Below, in pieces: positions 53,701-63,168 of a stretch of 64,000 nucleotides of DNA (the first letter of the stretch is position 1; the number at the start of each line of letters is the position of its first letter). This stretch comes from an uncultured bacterium (GTDB lineage Bacteria; Cyanobacteriota; Vampirovibrionia; Gastranaerophilales; Gastranaerophilaceae). The notes under the pieces were generated by a model, which made no database searches, was not told where the DNA came from, and saw nothing but the letters and a program-made list of their open reading frames with translations. The DNA lies in the NCBI GenBank assembly GCA_949296355.1, contig CASFPS010000003.1, forward strand, positions 31,111-95,110, written 5' to 3'. Position numbers and translations under genes: made by a program.

Positions 53701-53945
53701 TCCGGTGTAAGAAGTTCAAACTTTTCAGCCTTCAAGCCTGCCGTAAGTTTTGGAGTTGTTACAACCTGCACTTTTTCTAAGTTTGAATTAAGTCCTGTTG
53801 TTTCCTTGATTATATTTTTAATCTGCGGAATATACCCCTCAATTATCGGATTAAGTATAAGAGGACAGGATAAAAATATAAGATATGCAAATACAATCAC
53901 CCCTATTACAAGTATACCAAGCCTTTTCCAGAAAATACGATTCAT
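50772..53945 (-). CDS. AsmA-family envelope protein (1057 aa)
   Basis: A large protein anchored by an N-terminal membrane segment (about 9-31), then P-L-I-L-N-P-I-I-E. Long stretches of alternating hydrophobic beta-strands follow, rich in Asn/Lys/Val/Thr, with the repeated T-x-G-x-L/N-x-N-x pattern of AsmA/TamB/YhdP proteins, thought to form hydrophobic grooves carrying lipids between the two membranes. The C-terminus has amphipathic helices and ends Lys/Thr-rich. GGAGG precedes the ATG. It stands alone, with no TamA-like partner nearby. An exact subfamily cannot be given. Confidence 0.8.
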   Translation of the reverse strand: MNRIFWKRLGILVIGVIVFAYLIFLSCPLILNPIIEGYIPQIKNIIKETTGLNSNLEKVQVVTTPKLTAGLKAEKFELLTPDNIKVLSANGFRVKMSLIPLFARRIEVDAIQLASAEAYLKVNSDGMFEVEKYFPQNEQKASENEKTQAAAMTELPLGFKLSNHLPDIEVKNYTVTITDGADEYTLSGFNTKISDFILNKSIKVKGSGKAVLKGREQFSYDVKILNKIMPDMELNELVFNPAPAEEKPKEEFERIDVIGILKGIYANNLTAKANADLTIAREGIKGQAEVTNISIINLPPSFVKLKFKENSIDVLSDIYTAKDEVSKIDGIIKTGKNPDVDLNFKSKVEIANILKIVKDIAVIFDIKDLQTLSANGKLDANFNIKSNLKTVKSNGYLNIPSADVYYGLYKIGVDNINADVKLNNNNININNIGFTILNQPLKLYGTITSDAVSDLHLTANDLSLKGLLVAVGQAALMKDNQVNSGLISMKADVTGRLDKINPAVKVDLKNINIKNVPSNTTLKLPATTLGITTDGKTFSGTAKSSNILVDNPCAKISAPQVNAVIKENEITISETPVTVEKINFNLSGKIKDYLTEKITLDFVTKGDIKSALTGTVNTAKQSLNLNYATTESSTIVIPMFDKSKMTFTGNIYITGNMMNPILSGTINIPSLEIPEIPVTMGGTDIKLNGHILNGSAVVQKFASGGIEAQNLTGDFSLKGDNFYLNNLKGDAFDGKINGNIIYNITNAKTTVEMTGENMNAEKTVRGGVGIKNAITGTLNFNTKLSLVVTDYNEMMKSLKGNLKFNVQNGAFGSIGRLDQFLLAGNIISNSILKTTAQTLVNNTSLADTAKFDYIDGNLNFADGWAKIEPVKSSGKVLAYYISGKYNLINGTTNVNVLGRLDAQIVAKLGPLGQLSADKLLSYIPKFGSSTAKFVDALTANPKGENTDAIPALTSGSTSYKDFKVQFNGGLESTSSVKSFKWLTDVDTSAIETKSVKETVKDITTSVNEDLTNTVNSVKDAVSASKEEWNATKEQLKNSAEELKNLFKFNKTETTPAQ

Positions 53946-54188
53946 ATAAATCCTCCGTTTATTAAGAAATGTAAAATTACACTAATTTACCTTATTTGTT
54001 CTTATTATATCTTAAAATTTGTAATTTTAAATAACCACCCCGATAATACGCGGGTTTCAGCCCTATTTTTTCTAAGATTTATTTAATTTTATAAAGTTTT
54101 GTAACAAAACAACCCTAAACACTAAAGACTTTTGAAAAACGATCCGTAAACACACACATAGGAAGAAGTTGATTAGGAGCTTTAAATC
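53946..54188. promoter_or_regulatory. divergent promoter region
   Basis: A 243-base AT-rich spacer between the AsmA-like gene and the HExxH protein gene, without repeat modules. TATAAT on the minus strand near 54004-54009 with a weak TTTAAA 16 bases before it could serve the AsmA-like gene. Nothing else is clear. Confidence 0.3.
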
Positions 54189-54749
54189 GTGAAAAAAGTA
54201 GTATTAGTGTTATTTGCATTCTTATTTTTAAGTATTAACCAGCAGGCAATGGCTTACAGAATTCAGACATTCTCGTCAGACGCAAAAATTATTGCGGCAA
54301 TGAGAGTTCTTGAACAGGCAGGTGAGCAGGATGTGTTCAGAAATCTCCAGAAGTACGGAATGAGAATTAAGTTTGATGACCTTACAATGGTTACAAACGG
54401 AAAAAATGCTTTTGCCGTAAGCACATATAATAACTTTGGAACAAGAGTTATTTTAATCAATTCAGCATACAAGAATGCTCCTGCCGAACAAATTGCATGC
54501 CTGATTGCACACGAAAGCTATCATACAGGCTACAGTGCAGATTTAGAAGAAGAAACACTTGCTACCCAGAAAGAAGCTTCCTGCTGGACAAGATTAAAAG
54601 TCGCTTCAAAAACTTATCCTGACAGCAAACTTACAAGAAGATTAGATAAATTAAGCGGTTTATATTTAGCTTCATCTTCCGATAACAACCTTGTTGAACA
54701 AAAGATTGCAAGCAACGGATTCTACAGAAGCCAGTTAGGTTTGAATTAG
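54189..54749 (+). CDS. secreted HExxH protein, putative metallopeptidase (186 aa)
   Basis: A signal peptide (hydrophobic 4-16, ending Q-A-M-A) leads to a small domain with I-A-H-E-S-Y-H (106-112), a zinc-binding HExxH, and Glu-rich L-E-E-E-T-L-A-T-Q-K-E-A (119-130), in which one Glu could be the third ligand (gluzincin style). Length and spacing suggest a compact domain. GTG start with AGGAG nine bases upstream. A strong terminator follows. Proteolysis is inferred from the motif alone. Confidence 0.65.
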   Translation: MKKVVLVLFAFLFLSINQQAMAYRIQTFSSDAKIIAAMRVLEQAGEQDVFRNLQKYGMRIKFDDLTMVTNGKNAFAVSTYNNFGTRVILINSAYKNAPAEQIACLIAHESYHTGYSADLEEETLATQKEASCWTRLKVASKTYPDSKLTRRLDKLSGLYLASSSDNNLVEQKIASNGFYRSQLGLN

Positions 54750-54766
54750 AAAAAGATTTAAGAATG

Positions 54767-54807
54767 ATACCGGACAAGCCCCTTGTGGCTTGTCCGGTAT
54801 TTTTTTG
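54767..54807 (+). terminator. intrinsic terminator
   Basis: Stem ATACCGGACAAGCC (54767-54780) with GGCTTGTCCGGTAT (54787-54800), followed by a T run. Confidence 0.9.
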
Positions 54808-54864
54808 CCCTTAATTTTATGATAAACTGTTCTATATAAATACGGGGAAAATGGAGGGAATTTT

Positions 54865-55281
54865 ATGTATACAATAAAAGAAGTTGCCGAAAAGATGGAG
54901 ATTTCCGAACATACACTTCGCTTTTGGGCAAAAAGCGGATTTTTCCCTTTTGTTACAAGAAACAGAAATAATATCAGAATGTTTTCCGATGACGACTTAA
55001 ACTGGGTCAGGATTGTTAAATGCCTGCGCTCCGTAGGTACGGAAAATAAACTGGTTAAAAGATATATAGATTTGTGCATTGCAGGTGATTCAACGATTGC
55101 CGAGCGTTATGAGATTATCAAAACAACAAAAGAAAAAGCTTTAAAACAGATGGAAGAATTGAAAAACCAGCTTGAAATGCTTGATTATAAAGAAGAGCAT
55201 TACAAAAACCTTATCAAACACAATCTCCGTGACAGCTGGAATCCGATGAATCAGGTTCAACAAAGGGAGTGTGCGGTTTAA
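54865..55281 (+). CDS. MerR-family transcriptional regulator (138 aa)
   Basis: The N-terminal winged HTH starts Y-T-I-K-E-V-A-E-K-M-E-I-S-E-H-T-L-R-F-W (2-21), standard MerR. A dimerisation coiled coil spans about 85-118. No metal-type Cys cluster at the C-terminus, so it probably senses an organic compound or simply binds DNA. GGAGGG precedes the ATG. It lies 130 bases upstream of the efflux operon in the same direction and is a likely regulator of it. Confidence 0.88.
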   Translation: MYTIKEVAEKMEISEHTLRFWAKSGFFPFVTRNRNNIRMFSDDDLNWVRIVKCLRSVGTENKLVKRYIDLCIAGDSTIAERYEIIKTTKEKALKQMEELKNQLEMLDYKEEHYKNLIKHNLRDSWNPMNQVQQRECAV

Positions 55282-55341
55282 AGGTTTTTAATCGGAAAGT
55301 TCTGCGCGGCTACTTTATTTGATTGAAATTTATGTTATAAA

Positions 55342-55370
55342 TTGACATAATTTTTTATAAAAATTAGAAT
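55342..55370 (+). promoter_or_regulatory. promoter of the RND efflux operon with possible MerR-type operator
   Basis: TTGACA (55342-55347), 17 bases, TAGAAT (55365-55370). The palindrome-like AATTTTTTATAAAAATT (55349-55365) fills the spacer with 7-base arms, the place where MerR proteins bind. The spacer is not stretched to the usual 19 bases. Confidence 0.55.
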
Positions 55371-55410
55371 TAGTATAGATTATTCTGTTTACTTGGAATT
55401 GGAGAGAGGT

Positions 55411-56562
55411 ATGAAATTAAAACTTACGCGTAAGCAGGTCGGAGCTATTATTTTACTTATAATTATAGTTCCTATTATTTATAATAAGGCAGCAGGATTT
55501 GTAGCCGGTATGATTCAGAGACGGGCTTTAAGCATGCCAAAAGAGGTTATTGTAGATAATCCTCATATTGAAAAAGTCAATGTTTCTGCTGAAGCTACGG
55601 GAAGGGTCGAGGCAAAATACTCAATTGATGTTATAGCACGTGTTTCCGGATTTTTGCTTAAAAAATATTTTAATGAAGGTGATTTTGTTAAAAAAGGTCA
55701 GCTTCTTTTCCAGATAGACCCGAGAGAATTCCAGTTGTCTGTAAATAACGCTATGGCAACGGTTAACCAGTATCAGGCTTTGTATACTAATGCCCAGCAG
55801 GAATTGGACAGAGCTAATGCGCTTGTAAAAGAAGATTTGATAAGCCGCTCCGATGTTGACCAGAGCCTTGCAACAAGAAACCAGAATAAGGCGCTATTAG
55901 ATGCAGCAAAACAGCAGCTTGAACTTTCGAGGGTAAATTTAGGCTATACGACTATTAAATCGCCGATTGACGGAAGAATCGGGAAAGTTAATATAACAGA
56001 AGGAAACTATGTAACGGCATCTTCAGGCTCGCTTGTTAATGTTGCGAGCGTTTCGCCTGTTTATGTTACCTTCAGCCTTAAGACCGATGATTTTGTGAAA
56101 CTCTTAAGAGCAAGCAACCGGTTTGAAGATGTTCAGGTAAAAGTTCAGTTTTCTGACGGTGACTGGTACGATGAAGTCGGCAAGATTAATTTTGTAGATA
56201 ACAAAATCGACCAGAATTCAGGCTCTGTTACAATGCGTGCAACTTTTGACAACTCAAAAGGCTGGCTTGTTCCGGGTGCTTATATGAAAGTTAAACTTAT
56301 TGCGCCGCAGCTTGTCGAATTTATGACGGTTCCTCAGGCATGCACTAAAGGCGACGCAATGAGCGGGTATTATGTATGGGCAGTTGATAAGAACAACAAA
56401 GCTGTCAGAAAAAATATTGAAGTTTCCGATGATATTAACAATAACTGGATAGTGGAGGACGGATTAAAAATGACTGATGTAATAGTTGTATCCGGTATCC
56501 AGAATGTTTCTCAGGAAGGGCAGAAGTTAAAGACCATAACTAATCAGAGTGAAAAAGAATGA
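55411..56562 (+). CDS. RND efflux periplasmic adaptor (membrane fusion protein)
   Basis: 383 residues, AcrA/MexA type. An N-terminal membrane anchor (about 8-26) without lipobox Cys; then a barrel-sandwich (lipoyl) half-motif [19 protein letters not shown]; a helical hairpin (about 105-170); the second lipoyl half [10 protein letters not shown]; and beta-barrel and membrane-proximal domains. It bridges the pump and the outer-membrane channel. GGAGAGAGG fixes the start at 55411. It overlaps the pump gene by ATGA. Confidence 0.93.
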   Translation: MKLKLTRKQVGAIILLIIIVPIIYNKAAGFVAGMIQRRALSMPKEVIVDNPHIEKVNVSAEATGRVEAKYSIDVIARVSGFLLKKYFNEGDFVKKGQLLFQIDPREFQLSVNNAMATVNQYQALYTNAQQELDRANALVKEDLISRSDVDQSLATRNQNKALLDAAKQQLELSRVNLGYTTIKSPIDGRIGKVNITEGNYVTASSGSLVNVASVSPVYVTFSLKTDDFVKLLRASNRFEDVQVKVQFSDGDWYDEVGKINFVDNKIDQNSGSVTMRATFDNSKGWLVPGAYMKVKLIAPQLVEFMTVPQACTKGDAMSGYYVWAVDKNNKAVRKNIEVSDDINNNWIVEDGLKMTDVIVVSGIQNVSQEGQKLKTITNQSEKE

Positions 56563-59500
56563 AACCGATTTTTGATAAAGAAAAACTATTTTTCTTCATA
56601 AGAAAGCCGAGATTTGCGTTAGTAATTTCCGTATGTATTGTGATTATGGGTTTAATCTCAATGATGAGCCTGAAACAGGAAAGCTATCCGGATGTTACAC
56701 CGCCTCAGGTAAGAGTTTCCGCAAATTATCAGGGCGCAAGTGCGGAAGTTATTGAATCTTCGGTTGCAACAGTTCTTGAAAATAAACTTAACGGTGTTGA
56801 AGATATGACCTATATGACTTCAACGTCGTATGACGGAAGCTATTCGTTAACTTTGTACTTTAAAGTCGGCTCCGATAAAAATATTAACCTGATGAATGTC
56901 CAGAACAGAATCCAGCAGGTTCAATCCCAATTGCCGGAAGATGTTCAGAGAACGGGTGTTACCGCAATCAGCAGAACGTCAGGCTCCGGCGCTATTATCC
57001 TGACTCTTTATCCGGAATCAGGTAACTGGACTCAATTAGATTTAACAAACTACGGTTCTATTTATATTAAAGATGAATTAAAACGTATAGACGGTGTAGC
57101 TGACGTTGAAGTTTTCGGCGGCGGCAACTATTCTATGAGAATCTGGCTTGACCCGCAAAAAATGGCAGGCTTGAATATTTCCACAAGTGAAGTTAAGACT
57201 GCTATAGCTAACCAGAATACTCAGGTAACTGCTGGCGCTTTAGGTCAGCTTCCTACGGATGAGCCGAATGCATTACAGCTGACACTCAAAACCCAGGGGC
57301 GTCTGGATGATGTTGAAGAGTTTGAAAATATTATAATCCGCTCCAATATGGACGGCTCAAATGTCAGAATTAAAGATATTGCAAGAGTAGAATTAGGCGC
57401 TGAATCTTATTCAAATCTGGGGCTTGTTAACGGCAAACCGTCAGCGGTTGTTCTTATATCACAACTTCCGGATGCTAATGTAATTAACCTTTCTAAAGCC
57501 GTTAAAGCTAAAGTTGAAGAATTAAACGCTCAAATGTCTAACGGTATAAAGATTATGTACGTTAAAGATGATGCGGATTATATTCACGAATCAATGAAGG
57601 AAGTTGAATTTACAATTCTTCTAACCGGCTTTATTGTTGTAGTTATTATATTCCTGTTCCTCGGTGACGGAATGGCAACACTTGTTCCTTGCGTTACAAT
57701 TCCGGTATCTTTAGTCGGAACATTTGCGTTTTTGAAGGCTCTCGGTATGTCCATTAACCTTCTGACCTTGTTTGCAATGGTTCTCGCGGTTGCGGTTGTA
57801 GTCGATGACGCTATCGTTGTTATAGAAAACGTAAAAAGACATATTGATGAAGGAAAGTCGGCAATCATTGCTACCCAGCTTACGATGGAAGAAGTAGGTT
57901 TCGCTCTTGTTGCAATGGCTCTGGTCTTGATGGCGGTATTTGTTCCAATTGTATTCATGGGCGGTATGACGGGTATAATGTACAAACAATTTGCGGTTTG
58001 TATAGCAGTATCTATTGCATTATCCGCAATCTGCGCTCTTACGCTTTCTCCTGCTATGTGTTCGCATTTTCTGGGGCATCAGGGTGAGGGCAAGCTTAAT
58101 AAAAGATTCCCTGTTCTCAAAAAAATTGAAGAGAAGGGCAACCTTATTGTAGTCAAGTTTAATGAAATGTTTGCAAAACTTGAAGATTTTTATATGGAAT
58201 ACGTCATCAAGTTTGTGCACGATAAAAAGCTTGTACTAATATGTTATGCAATCATAATTGCACTTACGCTTTTATGTTTTAAGACAATATCAACAGGTTT
58301 TATTCCGGATGAAGATCAGGGGGTTTTGCTTGCACAAATTACACTTCCTGACGGCGCTTCTTTGACAAGAACGGAAGAAGTTTCAAGAAGATTCACCGAA
58401 CAGGTTAAAAACATTGACGGGGTGGATAAAGAAAAACTGACGGTATTCGGCGGAAACGGTTCTGTAAACCAATCTACCGTTATCATTCAGCTTGATGATT
58501 ATGCAGACAGAAACGTCGGTGTTATTGAGTGGATAAAAAGAAAAATTAAAGGCAGACCTACCGATTTATCACACGTTGCTATTTTGAATCAGGTAAGGGC
58601 AATTGCTTCAAGCTTCAAAGAGGCTTCAATTGTAGCATTTTCACCGCCTGCAATCAGCGGTATGAGTATGATGGGCGGTTTTGAATTTCAAATGCTTTCT
58701 AAGGGCGAATATACTCCGCAAGACTTAGAAGGCTGGGCAGGCAAGTTGATTGCGGCAGCGAACCAGAATCCTTCTCTATCAAGCGTTTACACTTCATTCC
58801 AGGCAAACGTTCCGCAATATATTGTAGAAATCGACTATGAAAAAGCGCTTGCGCAGAATGTTGATTTGCAGGAATTGTATTCAACACTTTCTTCAATGCT
58901 CGGTACGTATTATGTTAACGACTTTAACAAATATGACAGGGTTTATAAGGTACAGCTGCAGGCAGAAAGCCAGTTCAGAAATAAAGCAACGGATTTGTCC
59001 GGAATATATGTAAAGAATAATAATGGTGTTATGGTTCCTGTTTTATCAATAGTAAAATTGAGACAAACAATCGGTACGGCATCAATTACAAGGTATAACC
59101 AGTATAAGTCGGTACAAATTCAAGGTCAGCAGGCTGCGGGAAAAAGCTCCGGCGACGCAATGAACGCTATGGAAGATGTTTCTAAGGAAATACTTCCGGC
59201 AGATATTTCTTATGACTGGTCAGGAACTTCCGCCCAGGAAAGAGAAGCTTCGGGGCAGACAGGGTTAATTGTCGGAATGGCTCTGGTGTTTGTATACTTG
59301 TTCCTTGTAGCGCTTTATGAAAGCTATACAATCCCGATTGCGGTACTTTTGATTTCACCGATTGCGGCACTGGGCGCTCTGTTATTCCAGTTAATGCTGA
59401 ACCAGTCTTTCGATATATATTCACAGGTTGGTATGATAACACTTGTCGGTCTTGCGGCTAAGCAATCCATTTTGATTGTTGAGTTTGCAAAGGAAGAGCA

Positions 59501-59789
59501 CGAAAAACACGGTTTATCCGTAAAAGATGCGGCAGTTAAGGCGGCTAAGTTAAGATTCAGAGCAATTATGATGACAGAATTAGCATTCATTATCGGTGTA
59601 CTTCCGATGCTTTTTGCACACGGCGCCGGTGCTAATTCAAGAATATCCGTAGGCTCAACTGTATTCGGCGGTATGATTGCGGCTGCAACTCTGGGGGCTG
59701 CTCTTACTCCGGCATTCTATGTAATCGTTCAGGAATTAGTTGATAAATTCCCGAAAAAAGAAATTACCGAAAAAGACTTGGAGATGTAG
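56559..59789 (+). CDS. RND multidrug efflux pump, AcrB/HAE1 type
   Basis: 1076 residues, two homologous halves with 12 membrane segments and two large periplasmic loops (about 35-335 and 565-870). The proton-relay Asp pair is in [13 protein letters not shown] (TM4, near 415), and [15 protein letters not shown] lies in TM10. The N-terminus F-F-I-R-K-P-R-F-A is typical. It exports drugs, bile acids or dyes by proton antiport; for a gut organism bile is a natural guess. Middle gene of a complete MFP-RND-OMF operon. Confidence 0.95.
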   Translation: MKPIFDKEKLFFFIRKPRFALVISVCIVIMGLISMMSLKQESYPDVTPPQVRVSANYQGASAEVIESSVATVLENKLNGVEDMTYMTSTSYDGSYSLTLYFKVGSDKNINLMNVQNRIQQVQSQLPEDVQRTGVTAISRTSGSGAIILTLYPESGNWTQLDLTNYGSIYIKDELKRIDGVADVEVFGGGNYSMRIWLDPQKMAGLNISTSEVKTAIANQNTQVTAGALGQLPTDEPNALQLTLKTQGRLDDVEEFENIIIRSNMDGSNVRIKDIARVELGAESYSNLGLVNGKPSAVVLISQLPDANVINLSKAVKAKVEELNAQMSNGIKIMYVKDDADYIHESMKEVEFTILLTGFIVVVIIFLFLGDGMATLVPCVTIPVSLVGTFAFLKALGMSINLLTLFAMVLAVAVVVDDAIVVIENVKRHIDEGKSAIIATQLTMEEVGFALVAMALVLMAVFVPIVFMGGMTGIMYKQFAVCIAVSIALSAICALTLSPAMCSHFLGHQGEGKLNKRFPVLKKIEEKGNLIVVKFNEMFAKLEDFYMEYVIKFVHDKKLVLICYAIIIALTLLCFKTISTGFIPDEDQGVLLAQITLPDGASLTRTEEVSRRFTEQVKNIDGVDKEKLTVFGGNGSVNQSTVIIQLDDYADRNVGVIEWIKRKIKGRPTDLSHVAILNQVRAIASSFKEASIVAFSPPAISGMSMMGGFEFQMLSKGEYTPQDLEGWAGKLIAAANQNPSLSSVYTSFQANVPQYIVEIDYEKALAQNVDLQELYSTLSSMLGTYYVNDFNKYDRVYKVQLQAESQFRNKATDLSGIYVKNNNGVMVPVLSIVKLRQTIGTASITRYNQYKSVQIQGQQAAGKSSGDAMNAMEDVSKEILPADISYDWSGTSAQEREASGQTGLIVGMALVFVYLFLVALYESYTIPIAVLLISPIAALGALLFQLMLNQSFDIYSQVGMITLVGLAAKQSILIVEFAKEEHEKHGLSVKDAAVKAAKLRFRAIMMTELAFIIGVLPMLFAHGAGANSRISVGSTVFGGMIAAATLGAALTPAFYVIVQELVDKFPKKEITEKDLEM

Positions 59790-59790
59790 G

Positions 59791-61299
59791 ATGAAAAAGG
59801 TTTTAAATATATTACTAATATGCTCGCTTATAACGGCAATTTCTTCTCCGGCTCTTGCTAAATCCAAAAAAGAGAAAAAGCAGGAGAAAGAAAAAATAGA
59901 AATTGTAAAACCTGAAAAGAAAAAGGTTAACAGGCGGCTTGAGTGGAAAAAATTTAAGAGCAATGAAAAAGCCAAAAAAGATTCCTCTAAAGAAGCTAAA
60001 GGAATGTATGAGACAAAGTTTCCTACAATCACCAGCCAGATTGAATACGCCGATATGAACGGCGAAGTAACTTTGAGTGACTGTATTAAGCTTGCCATCA
60101 CCCATCATCCGACAATTATGTCAGCTATCAGCAACGCCGAGATTTATAAAACAAGAATCGGTCAGGCATGGTCTAATTATTTTCCGACCTTCGGTGCGGG
60201 AGTAAGCTACTCAAGAAACGATATGCTTATGTCCACAATGCCTGCAAACATGACCAGAATGATGCAGCAAAAGTACAATATGTTTTATGTACCGACTCTT
60301 TCTGCTAATCTGCTTTTATTTGATTTTGGTAAAACCAAAGCTATTGCAGATACGGCAAAAAGAAACTGGGAAGCTTCAAGATATGATGCGGAATCCAGCA
60401 TTGAAACAGTTATTTATAACGTGAAAGTCGCATATTACAATATGGTTTTTGCAAAAATTCAGAGAGAAGTTTATGAAGAAACGGTTAAAGACTTTGAACT
60501 CCAGTGGAAACAGGCAAAAGCATATTATGAAATCGGAAAGAAAGCAAAAATTGATGTTACGACTGCCGAATATAACCTTGGAAACGCTCGTGTAAACTTA
60601 ATCAAAGCTAAAAATACGCAAGAAGTTGCAGCCGTAGAACTTGCAAATGCAGTCGGCATTCCGGAGCTTGAAGGGGTCATTTTAAAAGACAAGTTAAACA
60701 ATAAAAAGTATGAGGTTAACTTTCCTGATTTAATAAAGACGGCAGAAGAATCCCGTCCGGCGCTTCTGGCTGCAAAAAAAGCCATGGATGCTGCAGAACT
60801 TAATGTAAGAGCCGCAAAACGGGCATTCACTCCGGATGTAAGCGGATTTGCAGGATATGACCATGGCGGAAGGCAGATTAATAATGACTACGGCTACCAG
60901 TTTGGAGTCCAGCTTAATTATACGGCAATGAATTTGATGCTCCTCAAAAAACAGGTTGATGAAGCAAAAGCTACTTACAATAAAGCCGTTGCTGATTATG
61001 AGCAGCAGAAACAAAATGTTTATCTGGAAGTTAAGAGCGCATATATTAACCTTCTTAACTCCCACGACAGCCTTGATGTTGCAAAACTTGCTCTCCAGCA
61101 GGCAAAAGAACGTCAATATCTGGCATTTAGAAGATATCAGGTAGGACTCGGAGACGCTATTGAATTTAAGGATTCTGAAAATACGTACTTAAATGCACAA
61201 TTAGATTATTACAATAACCTCTTAAATTACAACATAAATGCAGCGGAGCTTGAGAGGGTAATCGGTGCGCCGATTAAAGAATCGGATATTGATTTGTAA
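59791..61299 (+). CDS. TolC-family outer membrane efflux protein
   Basis: 502 residues. A signal peptide (2-23, ending A-L-A) precedes an unusual Lys/Glu-rich linker (24-75) before the TolC domain begins at L-S-D-C-I-K-L-A-I-T-H-H-P. The internal duplication is seen in the paired helices (A-E-Y-N-L-G-N-A-R-V-N-L and E-N-T-Y-L-N-A-Q-L-D-Y). ATG 59791 starts right after the pump stop. The outer-membrane channel of this pump. The basic linker is longer than I expect for the family. Confidence 0.92.
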   Translation: MKKVLNILLICSLITAISSPALAKSKKEKKQEKEKIEIVKPEKKKVNRRLEWKKFKSNEKAKKDSSKEAKGMYETKFPTITSQIEYADMNGEVTLSDCIKLAITHHPTIMSAISNAEIYKTRIGQAWSNYFPTFGAGVSYSRNDMLMSTMPANMTRMMQQKYNMFYVPTLSANLLLFDFGKTKAIADTAKRNWEASRYDAESSIETVIYNVKVAYYNMVFAKIQREVYEETVKDFELQWKQAKAYYEIGKKAKIDVTTAEYNLGNARVNLIKAKNTQEVAAVELANAVGIPELEGVILKDKLNNKKYEVNFPDLIKTAEESRPALLAAKKAMDAAELNVRAAKRAFTPDVSGFAGYDHGGRQINNDYGYQFGVQLNYTAMNLMLLKKQVDEAKATYNKAVADYEQQKQNVYLEVKSAYINLLNSHDSLDVAKLALQQAKERQYLAFRRYQVGLGDAIEFKDSENTYLNAQLDYYNNLLNYNINAAELERVIGAPIKESDIDL

Positions 61300-61311
61300 G
61301 GAAACAATTTT

Positions 61312-61677
61312 ATGACAGATTTGGCACTCAGAAATTATGCACACCTTGGCGATGCTGTATGGGAAATTTTTGTCAGAGAATATGTGATTTACAGGACGTC
61401 CAATCCGAAAACACTGCATAAGCTTACTACAGAAAGAGTCAACGCAACTTTTCAATCGGAAATGCTCCATTTTATTGAGGACGATTTGACGGAAGAAGAA
61501 AAAGAACTTGCAAGACGCGGAAGAAATCTTCCGATTCCTGTAGGGCGCAAATCTATCCAGAATACATACAGACCGGCAACAGCGTTTGAAGTTCTAATCG
61601 GCTACTGGTATTTATGCGACAAAGACAGATTAAACTTTTTCTTTGATAAATTCAGATCAATCGAATTTTTTAGCTGA
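61312..61677 (+). CDS. mrnC: Mini-ribonuclease 3
   Basis: 121 residues of the RNase III catalytic domain without the dsRNA-binding domain. Motifs: Y-A-H-L-G-D-A-V-W-E (9-18, catalytic Asp/Glu), R-R-G-R-N (62-66) and Y-R-P-A-T-A-F-E-V-L-I-G-Y (83-95). It matures 23S rRNA ends. AAGGA precedes the ATG, 12 bases after the efflux operon. Its last 21 bases overlap the convergent TPR gene. MrnC is typical of Firmicutes and Cyanobacteria. Confidence 0.92.
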   Translation: MTDLALRNYAHLGDAVWEIFVREYVIYRTSNPKTLHKLTTERVNATFQSEMLHFIEDDLTEEEKELARRGRNLPIPVGRKSIQNTYRPATAFEVLIGYWYLCDKDRLNFFFDKFRSIEFFS

Positions 61678-62712
61678 TTTTATGCCAAGCTCATCATTTA
61701 TTCTTTCCTGATAATCAAGCAGTATAGGATTGTCAGCCTGTTCCGAAGCAAGAGCGTTCAACTCTTTTCGGGCAAGCGCCAGATATCCGGTATCATAAAG
61801 TATTATTGCTTTAAGCAGATTGGCTTCAAAAAAATCATCCTGCAATTCTTCAAGCGCCCTTTTGTAATGTTTTTCAGAATAATACAAATTTGCAAGTGCA
61901 AAATGATAATTCCGGTTGTCAGGCTTTAAAGCTATTGCGTGATTGTAATACTGCTTGGCAAGAGTTGTGTCGCCCTGCCTAAAATATATGTTTGCTAAAT
62001 TAAAATAATATTCATCATTTTTAGGATTTAATTTTATTGCGCTTAGTACAAAATCCCTTGCGGCTTTAAAATTGCCCAGATAGCTTTCTACCGCTCCGCA
62101 AAAATTAAGGAGTTCCGGATTCTCATTATCTTCTGTCAGTCTGTTTAAAAGCTCTATACACTTGTCTTTTTTATTCTGCGCATAATACACCTGACCCAGT
62201 GTCAATAAAACATCCTGATTGTCAGGCTCAAGCTCCAGTGCTTTATGAAGATATTCTTCCGATTTTTCAAGTTCTTTTTTGTTATACAAAGCCCTTGCCT
62301 GTTCAAGATACACAAGGCTGTCAGGAGTCTCGATATTGTACTCAAAAATTTCATCAAATTTTCCCTGCTGATTCAAAAGCCTGAGTATCTGAACCAGATC
62401 AGAACGGTTATGCGATATGCAATAAATATTTTTGGCTGTCTGTTCTGCCTCTGCAAGCGCATTCTTGTCGATAAATATCTGTTCCAGAAGTCTTAAAGCT
62501 TCAATATGCTCCGGATTTTTGTCCAAAATCTGCTCAATATAGCTTAGAGCCTTTTCTTCATTTTGCATTCTATAATACAAATCAGCAATTTCCAGCAAAA
62601 GCTCTGTACTGTTATTGTCCTGCTCCAGCGCCTTATAAAAGACTTCTATTGCATGTTTATAGTGACCTCTGTTTTTCAGAGTAAAACCTTCTTGTAATAA
62701 ATTCTTAATCAT
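61657..62712 (-). CDS. tetratricopeptide repeat protein (351 aa)
   Basis: About nine TPR units span almost the whole protein, e.g. A-L-E-Q-D-N-N-S-T-E-L-L-L-E-I-A-D-L-Y, L-E-P-D-N-Q-D-V-L-L-T-L-G-Q-V-Y and L-N-P-K-N-D-E-Y-Y-F-N-L-A-N-I-Y. No signal peptide; a cytoplasmic scaffold is likely. It overlaps the FtsB/DivIC-like gene by eight bases, so it is cotranscribed with it and could act in cell division or envelope assembly. Confidence 0.85.
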   Translation of the reverse strand: MIKNLLQEGFTLKNRGHYKHAIEVFYKALEQDNNSTELLLEIADLYYRMQNEEKALSYIEQILDKNPEHIEALRLLEQIFIDKNALAEAEQTAKNIYCISHNRSDLVQILRLLNQQGKFDEIFEYNIETPDSLVYLEQARALYNKKELEKSEEYLHKALELEPDNQDVLLTLGQVYYAQNKKDKCIELLNRLTEDNENPELLNFCGAVESYLGNFKAARDFVLSAIKLNPKNDEYYFNLANIYFRQGDTTLAKQYYNHAIALKPDNRNYHFALANLYYSEKHYKRALEELQDDFFEANLLKAIILYDTGYLALARKELNALASEQADNPILLDYQERINDELGIKSAKKFD

Positions 62713-63139
62713 GTTTTGTTAACTTCATCAGTCTTGCGACTGCATCCTTTTCTGTTTTCTCTTCTTCCGGTTTGTTGATTATAACAAGAACCTCATCTTC
62801 GCCGGACATTTTTAAATTATTTCTCGCAATAGCCTCTAAGCCGGTAACATTTGAAAAATTCTTGATATTGTCCTGCAGCTGCTCATTCAAAGCTTTTGCA
62901 GCATTCCTTGTCTTTGTAATCTGGACAATTTTAGCTTTATAAGAAACAATTTTTGAAATGTTCAAAACCGCGCTGATTGTGATTTGTATAAGGCACAAAA
63001 ATAAAATTATGGTGAGAAAAGAGTAGTAAAAACCGTTTGAGGACGATTTTTTTGCCGCTTTTTTTTCATCCGGTCTCTTTTTATTTATGTTAACGACCCT
63101 GCGCGGACGTTTTTGCTCAGGTTTAAATCTTGGTGCCAT
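62705..63139 (-). CDS. septum formation initiator (FtsB/DivIC-like) protein
   Basis: 144 residues. A strongly basic cytoplasmic tail (1-35) and one membrane segment (about 38-62) lead to a coiled coil (about 70-92). The conserved C-terminal part reads L-E-A-I-A-R-N-N-L-K-M-S-G-E-D-E-V-L-V-I (101-120), the FtsB/DivIC signature. It would join the divisome with FtsL. First gene of a pair with the TPR gene. The C-terminal 24 residues are charged. Confidence 0.85.
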   Translation of the reverse strand: MAPRFKPEQKRPRRVVNINKKRPDEKKAAKKSSSNGFYYSFLTIILFLCLIQITISAVLNISKIVSYKAKIVQITKTRNAAKALNEQLQDNIKNFSNVTGLEAIARNNLKMSGEDEVLVIINKPEEEKTEKDAVARLMKLTKHD

Positions 63140-63168
63140 AAGTTAATTATATAAAAATTTCCAATTAA

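Noticed and set aside
57584..57989. Antisense open frames within the RND pump gene
   Set aside because: They are shadows of a well-supported membrane protein gene in other frames.
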